A stretch of DNA of 64,000 nucleotides, taken from assembly GCA_029582165.1 (NCBI GenBank), contig CM055884.1:13644537-13708536 (forward strand), given 5' to 3'. The notes under the pieces were generated by a model, which searched no databases, had not been told where the DNA came from, and saw nothing but the letters and a program-made list of their open reading frames with translations. Below, in pieces: positions 37,501 to 46,650 of the stretch (position 1 is its first letter; each line of letters begins with the position of its first letter). The DNA comes from Portulaca oleracea (Eukaryota; Streptophyta; Magnoliopsida; Caryophyllales; Portulacaceae). The position numbers and the translations under genes were made by a program.

Positions 37501-37704
37501 CCTTACATGTGAACTTCTTCTTTGGCCGAGCGCCGCGAACATCCAAATTCTTGTCCAAATAATCAGAGCACCATTTGTGGGCGTAGTAGGAGACATGGTG
37601 CTTCTTCGGGACCAACATACTCCCAACTATTTGTTGGCTACATTTCGAGCATCTGATGGAGTCCTCCTCTGCTGCTTTCTTCACTTTTTTTTATTTCCAT
37701 CCAT
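34547..37704 (-). CDS. DC1 (Cys/His-rich C1-like) domain protein, start region broken by an A8 tract
   Basis: Exons 37684(or 37704)-37142, 35551-35036 and 34774-34547. All introns GT-AG in phase 0, about 428 residues from the frame start. C1-like Zn-binding units: RCSKCSQQI near the N terminus; IKCSACTKQL; a unit split by intron 1, LSCATCLLPLSNQ joined to VYCCPPCNFWIHKPC; FKCDACGRR..FYCDDCGFCLDAYC; CDSGHEL..PCKVCND..YRCVPCNYNIHAQC. The tail is helical and charged. Plant DC1 proteins are mostly uncharacterised; some bind lipids or act in defence and development (family knowledge). Start: the only nearby ATG (37704, after a GA-rich leader) enters the frame only if the A8 tract had 6 or 9 A; with 8 A it hits TGA. 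The in-frame codon at 37684 is GTG. Either a one-base indel or an unseen upstream exon. Confidence 0.8.
35840..36455. mobile_element. Tourist-like (PIF/Harbinger) MITE in DC1 gene intron 1
   Basis: Inverted ends GGGGTCGTTTG and CAAACGACCCC are flanked by TAA on both sides (35837-35839, 36456-36458). Length 616 bp. Subterminal regions repeat GGGAATGAGA/ATTCCCATTCCC in opposite orientations. It lies inside the 1.6 kb intron between the first two exons. Confidence 0.88.
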
Positions 37705-37707
37705 ATG

Positions 37708-37710
<3 letters not shown>

Positions 37711-37768
<58 letters not shown>

Positions 37769-37769
37769 G
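37711..37769. repeat. (CT/GA)n microsatellite in the DC1 leader
   Basis: Nearly pure CT on plus, so GA on the gene strand, ending just upstream of ATG 37704. GAGA runs of this kind are frequent in plant 5' leaders and can affect promoter activity (general knowledge). Confidence 0.9.
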
Positions 37770-38246
37770 TATCTGTGGTGACTGGTGTGTATTGGTGGTC
37801 AATTTGAGAACAAGGGAGAGTTGAGTACTGAATCTATTGATATGTTATAGACTTATAGTCCCTCCTCCTATATTATTTACTGTTATTATTTTAAAAATCT
37901 TGTTAATTAGTTAAGTTCTAAAAACATTGGATGTTAACTATGGACAATGATACACATCTTGACCAGCGGCGGATCCGGACTATTAATTTAAAGGTGTCCA
38001 ATATACTTGTTATTACATGTAAGCGTTTTTGAAAAATAAAATATAAATAAATGACAATAAAAATAAATATTAAATAACATATTCACAAGGTTAACAAAAT
38101 TTCACACCATCATATATATATATATGTCCACTAAATAAATTGAAATTTCACATAAACTAGATATTTATATTTTAAACTTATACTGATATCCAATTATCCA
38201 ATTCATTGACTTATACTTTTTGTGTATAAAAAAAAATAATTTGGTA

Positions 38247-38785
38247 CCCCCTCCGTCCTAATTATTTGTCCAGTTTATTTTTTCACGGTTTTCGATGCAA
38301 TATTTTGACTATTAATTTCAGGTTTTATCTCAGCAAGACTAATAATATTATATTCAAGTAAAAATATTGTTCATCACAAATCTAATAGTGGTAGTTTTAT
38401 ACTAACTCAATATATAATTTGATAAATTAACAATCAAAATTTAAAATTTTTGGCCTAATTAGTCAACATGGACAATTTAGGCTCTGTTTTTTTGTGCGGC
38501 AAATTGGATGCAGTAAATGGTATGGTGTGGCAATACTGTGAACACTGTGGTATGGTATGGAAATATATAGTAAAATTTATGGTAAAGACGATTGATATGA
38601 TAGATGAAGAGAAAAAATGTGAAAAGTAGAGGAGAAAAGTGAGGAGAGAGAAAGTTATGATTGTTGTGATAAAGTGTGGAATTGTATGGGTATGGTATGA
38701 AAGGATTGTGGTAATTGTGGAAAAATGTGACAGGTGCGGTATGGAACCGCACAAAAGAACATGACCTTATTTGGGACAGAGAGGG
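38247..38785. mobile_element. Stowaway-like MITE interrupted by a Tourist-like MITE
   Basis: Left end CCCCCTCCGTCCTAATTATTTGTCC and right end TTTGGGACAGAGAGGG are inverted and flanked by TA (38245-38246, 38786-38787). About 287 bp of the inside is a second element (38480-38766). Removing it and one TTA leaves a normal ~250 bp Stowaway. Confidence 0.85.
38480..38766. mobile_element. Nested Tourist-like MITE
   Basis: Ends GGCTCTGTTTTTTTGTGCGG and CCGCACAAAAGAACATGACC are inverted repeats, flanked by TTA (38477-38479 and 38767-38769). The inside is rich in GTATGG/TGTGG words. Confidence 0.85.
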
Positions 38786-39299
38786 TAATATTTTAGGGTT
38801 TTTGGGTTGTTGCTAAATTAGACACCCGTTTATGTTTTTTTGGGATTTTTTTTAGGGTGTCCACTTGGTCCAATTAAGAAAATTTCTTCTGAATAACATT
38901 AGAGAATCACAAATTTTTCTTTGAGTAAGGGTGTTTGTGGACACCCGTAGCCTAGCTACATATCCGCCATTGATCTTGACTCAAAAATATAATACTTATT
39001 AGATAGGTCAAATAATATAAATAATAGCTATTTTCATTAATCATAGTAAGAAACACACATTTTATGCATAATTTTATATTTATGAAAAATATAAATAAAA
39101 ATATTTTTATATTATTTATAGGTTATAATAACCCTCAAAATAATGAAACATACCTTTAAAATAATTTAAATATACTTACATTTAAATTTGTGAATGATTT
39201 AGGTGAGATGTAAGATGGTTATTACATCAAGATATTTATAATTTTTCTTAATATATGTAATTATTTATTATATAGTATTACCATCCATTAGTAAATAAA

Positions 39300-39536
39300 G
39301 GACTAGCCTTAGTGCTCAACCCGGTTATTGTTTGGTTGTTGTGCCCATCAAAATGAGTCAAGACCGATCAATCTCCGGTGACTATAAGAGTCGCCATGCC
39401 ACATTACCAGTTCGAGTCTCACTTATAATAGACTGCAATGAGCATTTTTTTTTTGGAGATTTTTTTTTATGTGTGTTGTGTTACTTTAATCCCCTAATCA
39501 TCCCTCTTTAAATAACATAGAACTAGACCTGTCAAT
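39300..39536. other. Gene-free spacer, possible SINE-like words
   Basis: AGTTCGAGTCTC at about 39411 resembles a pol III B box and CTAGCCTTAGTGCTCA at 39302 vaguely an A box, but they are about 100 bp apart, too far for a tRNA-derived promoter. I make no call. Confidence 0.2.
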
Positions 39537-39668
39537 ACGGGCGGGCGGGCGGGTTACGGGTCGGTCGTATATCGGGTTCGGGTAAATACGGGTCGGGTGT
39601 ATTTCGGGTTCGGGTAAATACGGGTCGGGTGTATTCCGGTTTCGGGCGGTTTGGGTCAGGTTTACGGG
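39537..39668 (+). repeat. GC-rich minisatellite (CGGGT words)
   Basis: A 32 bp unit built of TTTCGGGTTCGGGTAAATACGGGTCGGGTGTA is repeated with variation over about 130 bp, starting with (GGGC)3. It stands out from the AT-rich surroundings. A similar CGGGT/GACCGACCC style recurs at 43970-44110. Confidence 0.8.
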
Positions 39669-40583
39669 TCATAACCGCCCTTTTTCTCAGTCACTTACAA
39701 CTAATAAAATTGATTATAATTAGTCAAAGATGCCTATGTAATGTATCATTCCATTTCAAGTTCGACCGCCATAATATGTCATAGTTGTATTGACATATTA
39801 ATATACATCTAATGGACAAAATTTAACAATCTTCAAGTCTACAAGTATTATGTGGTTTACGTCAACAATCACGGATAACAATACTTATGAAATATATAGG
39901 GTTTTGGGATGCTAATATACTAAACTTTTTGTGTATTGGACAATAATGCACTGAACTTTGACCTTTGACAATAATACACTATTTTACTGAAAGAGAGGAG
40001 AGAGGCGGGAATGCAGGAGTTTGAGGTAATGAACCATTTCTAAATCTGCCCCCCCCCTTTTTCTAAAAAAGTAAAGTATAGTTTAGCCTATCTTATTAAA
40101 CCTCTTATGCTTCTTTCCATGAAATAGTAGGTAATGAACCATTTCTAAATCTTAGATCAATTGAAAATAGTTTCTCTAAGTTACAAAAAATAACAATTAG
40201 AAATAGTAGGAAAGCGATAATACAACAAGAAAAAACCCGCGAATCATATAAGCTATTAAATTATGGTGTCAGGACCACCTAGCATTGTGGTCCCAATATA
40301 TCGATGTTGAAAAACTTATTAATATAATGTTCAAAATCAATAATGTTCATAAACCTATACCTATCATTTCTTTAAAAAAAAAATCACATATATACCATTT
40401 TCAAAATATGATGAACAAATAAAATAACATTAAATATAGTATGCTAGGTTAACCCTATCATATTTAAAACATCACAAATACAAATTAATTAAAAAGTTTT
40501 AAAATACATAATTAAATTGTATAAATGAATTGGCACGATAGTGCAATATGATCTCATGATCATTGTCTAATATGTAGAGCGAG

Positions 40584-43398
40584 CTAACTGATATATTCTG
40601 TGTGGCTCTGTTTTTGTTGTGTCGCAATCTTGATCTGTTTTTCTCTGTTGATGTCTTTCTCTTTCTTTTCTCTTCCTTTGCCTTTCTTATCTTGGCCTCC
40701 CTCCTTTTTGGGCTTTTGACGATTGTTTCCCCCTGACTTTGCCATTCCTTTCTGTGCAGAAATTTTAACACTTTTCTTAACCGGTGAACCTTTAGTTCGA
40801 GATGTTTGCTTTCTAACGGAACTCTCCCCCTGCGCCACTATGGCTGCCGCTCTTGAATTACTTTTGGATGGCGTTAATGCACTTGGATCACTTCTGGCAA
40901 TTCAATGAACATATTGTAGCTATCAGCTCACAATTTTTTTTTTGAGAATATCAAATTAAATAGTCTTTAACATACTTATGATTATTATAATTTTAAGTAA
41001 TACTCATGACTCGAATCATATCCATTTTATTTATCATCTAAATCTATTAGTTGTGACAAAGTGATGAAGTGCTCACCTTGATGGTTTCCAGGAATCATCC
41101 AGTTGGATAATCTCTGAATGAAGCTCAGCCATCTTTCGACGAACGTCAAAACTTTGACGATAAAATGAACTCAACCCGGGCCCTTTTATTCTCAACTTTT
41201 TTATCTCATTTGAAATGGTGTCCACGTACGCAATTGCCATCCCTTCATCCGCTAATGCGTCCTAACAGAAACTGATGAAGTATGTCAGATAAAATTAAAA
41301 CACACACACATATATATATATAGAGGAAAAATGAATTCTAATAATATCATGTTTTGCAAATTGGATGATGGCGGTCCCTACTTTCACTTTGTATTCTGGT
41401 GGCAAAAAAAAAAAAATGGATTGTAGTGGTACAAAATCCACCTTAACATTCTTCTTTTTTTTTTCATTCTTACCCTATATTTTTTTTTGTTTTTTGGTTC
41501 TTGCCCCTAGAAAGTTAATGAATTGTAGTTTCTAAACCATTTTTTAAATTATTTTTTTGAGACTCCAAGTAATTATTATGATTTTTTAAAAAATAATAAA
41601 AGTGAAAAAATCGTAAAAAATAGTAAAAAAATAAAAAAATAGGGAGAAATACTGTAAATTCATTAAAAATCATGGTAAAGTGTTATACTAAGTTTTGAAT
41701 CAAATGCAACACAAAATCTATGATATTTAGGGCATACTCTCGAAAATATTCCACTACAATCCAATTTTATTTTTTTTGGACCACCAGAATATAAAATGAA
41801 AATAGGGACCACCATCATCCAATTTGCAAAAGTAGGGATTATTAGAATCCAATTTCCCTAAATATATATATGTCAGATAAAATTAAAACACACACGTTTA
41901 TATAAAATCTATTTTAGCTCCTAAAAATCCAACCCTAGAGAAAAGAAATGGGAAGGTAGGAAGCTAGCCATTAAAGGTTTAGGGCCCAATCGACAGGGTA
42001 TTTCATTTTCTTAGATAAATATAGATACTATGTTATGCACCCTACTCAACTTGTTTTACTTTTACATAAATCAGAAATGATAAATGTCTTTAACGAAGAA
42101 TCTAAATAAATATATCCAAACTTACTTTAACGAAGAATCCCTAAGATGATCAAAATTTGGGGTTCAAGTCATTTCGACCATGGATGAATAAAAAATTGGA
42201 TAGCTGGATTTTTCAAGTATTTCAGATGGGATAATTGAGAAAAATCTTAATTGGGACCAATATTGAGTTTGTTAGATGAAAAATGGAAAATTTTATGTCT
42301 GAATTGTATATTTGTATGAGGAAGGTGAACGTATGTTACCGTGGGAGAGGAGTGTGGATTCGAATGTTGGCGGAGAGTACATGCAACATGAGAAACAAAG
42401 GGACCCGGGCAGTAGTGGCAAGAATAGACAGCCTGACGGCGGCTTCTTTTCTCCTCACAGACATCACAGTATAGCTCATCTGGATCCATCTGACTGCCGC
42501 CATCTGATCCGATCAGGCTGAACCGGAGAGAATGATTGTGAACACCCCTGACGAAGACGCTCTCCGGCAACGTCAGGCACTTTTTATGGGCATAATACTG
42601 ACACTCGCCCCGAACGCAGCGGCAAATGTCGCTGCTGCTCGTCTTGCGGCACTCGCAGCAAAAGATCTCCCGACTCCCCGGTGGTCTCTCCACGGAGACC
42701 AATGGGTGCGGGTGATTCCAGTACCGGATAGATGGGAGGATCCGGCAACATTTGTGGTGGATCTGGATGCCGACGCAGTTTTCGCAGCTGTAGTACAGGC
42801 CTACCACACTGTCAATGTCACCCCCACACACCTTGCACTGGATCTTCTTTTCTTGTGTCACCCATGGTTGCAGTTTCAGAGGGCAGTTGCGGTGGATGGG
42901 GTGGCCGTGAATTTCCTCAGGGAGACTAACGCACGAGACGTGGAACCTATGTATCGGAACTTGGCAACCGTAATATGGCGAATCTTTTGACAGACCACCT
43001 CCACATAAGTCACAACGTTTGTCTCCTTTGGATCTAAACAGGAAGAGACGATGCTCAGGATCGCCACAGTGTTTACTCTGGTAGGAAATGCCCTGACATT
43101 TGCGGCTGTTTCTTACACTTTGCTGTCGTATTTCGCAGTTATTGCACCGGTCTCCAGTTTTCCGGCAGCTACACTGGGCAATAGACTTCCCGGCGTGGTG
43201 GTGTAAACGATTATGGTAGCAGGCTTCATGGACGTAGAAGACGCAGGATCTGCAGTGATAGGTTGGACCGTCGATCAGAGTGCCGCAAAGACTGCACTCC
43301 TGATCATCCTCTAACCATACCCGCTTCGGGTACAGTACGTGTTCGTGCAAACTTAGATATTTCAAGATTTCATCCATGTCCGATTTTGAGTTGCTCAT
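40584..43398 (-). CDS. DC1 domain protein with helical linker and basic C-terminal tail
   Basis: Exons 43398-42340, 41261-41077 and 40893-40584 give 517 residues. GT-AG splice sites, and phases 0 and 2 agree. The start is ATG 43398 (MSNSKSDMDEIL). Residues ~15-350 hold about five C1-like Zn units: HEHVLYP..CSLCGTLI..YHCRSC..YVHEAC; HRLFLF..RCDLCGGGL; CKVCGGDI..YSCENCVGIQIHHKC; CCECRK..YYAHKKC; HNHSLRF..LYCDVCEEKRS..YSCHYC. Residues 354-415 (exon 2) are a charged helix (GMAIAYVDTISNEIKK). Residues 416-517 are very Lys/Arg-rich (KKEGGQDKKGKGREKKEKD), so a nuclear or nucleic-acid-binding tail is inferred. Most DC1 proteins end soon after the last Zn unit, so this tail is unusual. Same strand as the DC1 gene at 34.5-37.7 kb, probably an old tandem pair. 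Exon 1 could instead read through to a stop at 42247 (383 residues). Confidence 0.85.
41322..41870. mobile_element. Palindromic MITE in intron 1 of the second DC1 gene
   Basis: Left arm (ATTCTAATAAT, CAAATTGGATGATGG, GGTCCCTAC, TTCTGGTGG) is mirrored by the right arm (CCACCAGAAT, TAGGGACCACC, ATCCAATTTG, ATTATTAGAAT). It is flanked by a 24 bp direct repeat GTCAGATAAAAT..CACACAC (41284-41307, 41872-41895). Copies of its arm recur at about 49807 and 50815, so it is a small family. It lies inside 41262-42339. Confidence 0.75.
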
Positions 43399-45041
43399 GC
43401 TGCAGCAGAGCCCTGTAATCAATCGTCACTCTTGGAAGTTGAATCGGGAGGAATAGATCGAGTTACAGTGTAGCTGTCAAATTTTGGCCAACAGTTAGGT
43501 GTTGCCAATTACTTGTATGTATTTAATTAGGAGAGGGTTCATGCTGCTGGCCGGAATTCAAAGAGTATATGAAAAATAAACAAGAGAATCCATATGCAAA
43601 ATCATAAATAACTTGATGCAAGATGGTTAATAACCATTTTGTATTTCACCTAAATCACTCATAAACTTAAATGTAAGTATACTTAAATAATTATTTATTT
43701 ATATTTTTCATAAATATAAAACTATACATAAAATGTGTATTTTCTACTATGATTGATAAAATTAAATTAGACTATTATTTATATTTTTTGACCAAGCTAA
43801 TAAGTATTAATTATATTCTTATAGTTTATAAATATATATAATTACTGAATAAAAAATTATTAAAAGTTACGCAAAGGTGAAATATGGACAATCCAAGATG
43901 ATTATGAGTCAAAATGTGAATCATTGTCCGATCAAGATATAGCCCATGTATTAGCACTAGGGTCAGTTTAGGTGAGGACCGACCCGTTAGCTTGGTAGAG
44001 TCGTGTTACGTCCGAGTCTATCTGTTACCTATATAGGGTTTGGTCGGTCAAGGTCGATCCGTTGTATAGTTGAGGGCTGGGTTAGGGCTTTCTAAGAAAA
44101 ATTAAGGATTGGTGTATGGGTCGATTCATTTGACCCTAAGTGAAAATGAAGTGTATTTATATCAAAAACTAATTATATTAATTATTGTTCAATGAGGTGT
44201 ATTAATTGATAAATATATATAATTATTAAAAAAAATATTAATAAAAGTTACAAAAATCTGAAATATCAACAATTCAAGATGAGTTAAGATGGTTATCATG
44301 GTCCTAACAGGTCGATCCGGTCCAACCTATTGAACGACCCTTTAGCATTGTCAAACGAGCCGGCCGACCCGCAGACCAATTTACGATGTCTCTCCGTCGT
44401 TGACGTTCGTTAAGCAGGCCACGTGGATGGGCCAAGCTCTTCTTCCGGTAATGCTACCTCGACCTCGAAGACTTCTGAGTAATTTTTTGATAGGCGCGAT
44501 CCTCTAATGATACGATAATTTGGTGACCATCATTTCATATGATTCTACCCTCTTTGATCTTAAGGGCACCTAGCCTGTTGCCCACCCCATATTAGCGCAA
44601 ATTATGCCCTATCCTGTGATGAACCTACCTAAACGCACCACATCTATTAAAATTGGTTAATCTTTTATCTAATGAATTTGTGTAAAGAAAATGGACACAT
44701 TTTTAAAATATAAATAAATTTTGCGATAACATTGATAAAATTATGATAAATTTCATAATAAACATTGATGAATCTTTTTAAAATTTGACATCTTGATGGG
44801 CCGTATCTAGGTTCCGAAGTGTACCATCTAACAATTGGTTTATTGAGAATTTCTCATAGCCTGCATGCCTTTGTACCTTGTAGATTGCTACTTAAATACT
44901 TATTGCACTTTAGAGTTAAATCATTTCTATGCCATATAACTTTCAGTTTTCGTCAGTTTTATCATTGAACCTTTAAATTTGTCAAATATGCTACATAACT
45001 TTGAAAATTTGTCAAAAATACCACGTAAGTTTTAATAAATA
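43399..45041. other. Intergenic, gene-free repeat-like DNA
   Basis: No supported gene. 43970-44130 and 44310-44400 are rich in GACCGACCC/GGTCGG words, like the minisatellite at 39.5 kb. 44900-45030 (repeats of ATAACTTT, AATTTGTCAAA) resembles a MULE-type TIR, but I found no partner arm. Confidence 0.4.
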
Positions 45042-45074
45042 CTAGTCAGTTCAACGCGTGCTTTGCACGACGTT
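45042..45074 (-). mobile_element. Helitron-like 3' terminus
   Basis: On the minus strand a hairpin (CAACG-TC-GTGC loop GCAC-G-CGTTG, 45052-45075) is followed about 6 bases later by CTAG and then a host T (45041). Helitrons end in CTRR preceded by such a hairpin and insert 5' to T (established knowledge). The 5' TC end was not located. Confidence 0.5.
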
Positions 45075-45248
45075 GACCCGACAGTTATAAATATAAAATG
45101 TAAAAGTTTAATGTCAAATAGATATTTTTTTACATAAACCAAAATTTTAATTTAATTTTAGTTTGATTCTATTAGTCAATTATTTGCTTATATAAAATGT
45201 ATAATGAAAATGTAATAATGTAGACCAAACTAATAATATTATGATAAC

Positions 45249-45693
45249 CATGGTTGTTAAAATCGCGATCCGGATCGTAGGATCGTACGATCCTACGATC
45301 CAAAAATGACCAAACGATCCAACTTGTTCCTGGATCGCTACCTTGTTAGGATCGTACCAGGATCGGTCAGGATCGGTAGGATCGGTCAGGATCGGTAGGA
45401 TTGACTCGATCCTAACTATAGCCTATTTTTGTTAGAATGCTCACAATCTCCCTAGAATCAGTTAAAATCGTACTAGACTCGGTTAGGATCGTTTAGAATC
45501 GCATTAGGATCGGTGAAAATCATGGCTTTTTGTACGATTTTTAAAAAACAATGTTTTTTCTAGGGAAAACTTTAGGTCAATTATAACAATTTTACTTTAT
45601 TTGTAGAATCTTACGATCCTCGATCCGATCCTACGATCCCGATTCTAAGGACCCCTATCGATCCTAACTAGAATCCCGATCCTGACAACCTTG
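45249..45693. mobile_element. hAT-type MITE with GATCGTAGGATC core
   Basis: Inverted ends CATGGTTGT and ACAACCTTG are flanked by a perfect 8 bp duplication ATGATAAC (45241-45248, 45694-45701). The 445 bp inside is a mosaic of GGATCGTAGGATCG, GATCGGTAGGATC and their complements. A related partial copy lies at about 50938-51035. Confidence 0.85.
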
Positions 45694-46426
45694 ATGATAA
45701 CTAATACAAATTAAAATAATTATTTATTTGGACTTTTTCTAACATAATGTTTCATATAAACACAAGTTTAAAAAGAATTGAAACATAATTAATAGCTTTA
45801 GACGTTTCATATAAACACTTGAGAGATCATAAGAAGTGTTGTCAACAACCTATAATATAATAGTATTAATAATTTGTAAATAATGAGCTTTAAAAAATTG
45901 TCGAAGTTCATTACTTATTTATAGTGTCTATTTATAGACATAATGTAACACCCCGGAAATTCAATTATAGAAAGTCAAAGTCAAACTAACGTTAACAGAC
46001 AAAACTTAGCGGAAGACTTCAAATTTAGTTTGGGCGTTACTGCCGTATCCCCGAAGGAATACAAGGCGAGAAAGGAAAACACAACTGTCTGCTAACGGCA
46101 ACTACTAACAACTCAACAAACTTTAAGAATTCATAACGAAAACAATATAAAAGGTTCAAGGACTTCTAAACTCGTCGTCCTCACTTCTAATTCCCGTCCC
46201 CAGCATTTAGATCTTCACCTGAAATCAAAACATTTCAGAAAATGAGGGGGAAATCTCAATAATGTCTACCCCTAACATTTAAAACAGTTTAAGTTCATTT
46301 CAATTCATTTTGGGGAGAGGGATCGAATCAAACGTTTTAGAAATCTTTAATCCCATACTGTTTCCTCAACCCATCCAATCCATATTTTAATTTGCGGGCG
46401 GGATACCAAATCCCTTAAAGTAACAT

Positions 46427-46650
46427 TTGCCCACCAAAGGCATCAAGAACATCGCCTACCAAAGGCATAAACATTCGCCCACCAAAGGCATATCGAAACA
46501 TTCGCCCACCAAAGGCATAATAACATTCGCCCACCAAAGGCATATCGAAACATTCGCCCACCAAAGGCATGATAACATTCGCCCACCAAAGGCATATCGA
46601 AACATTCGCCCACCAAAGGCATGATAACATTCGCCCACCAAAGACATTAA
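46427..46650. repeat. Tandem array of GCCCACCAAAGGCAT units in the LTR
   Basis: About nine copies of the core ATTCGCCCACCAAAGGCAT alternate between two linkers (AATAAC/GATAAC and ATCGAAAC), giving a ~50 bp higher-order period. All frames stay open, which is why ORFs appear on both strands. The linkers are not variable, so this is not a CRISPR-like array. Confidence 0.95.

Noticed and set aside
39300..39430. Possible tRNA or tRNA-derived SINE
   Set aside because: B-box-like AGTTCGAGTC is about 100 bp from any A-box-like word and no cloverleaf can be drawn.
42532..42990. 152-residue plus-strand ORF
   Set aside because: Antisense shadow of the first exon of the DC1 gene, whose Cys/His pattern is clear on the minus strand.
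46415..46647. Repeat array resembling a CRISPR and ORFs with repeated residues
   Set aside because: Linkers are only two fixed sequences, host is a plant, and the array sits in an LTR; it is a plain tandem repeat.
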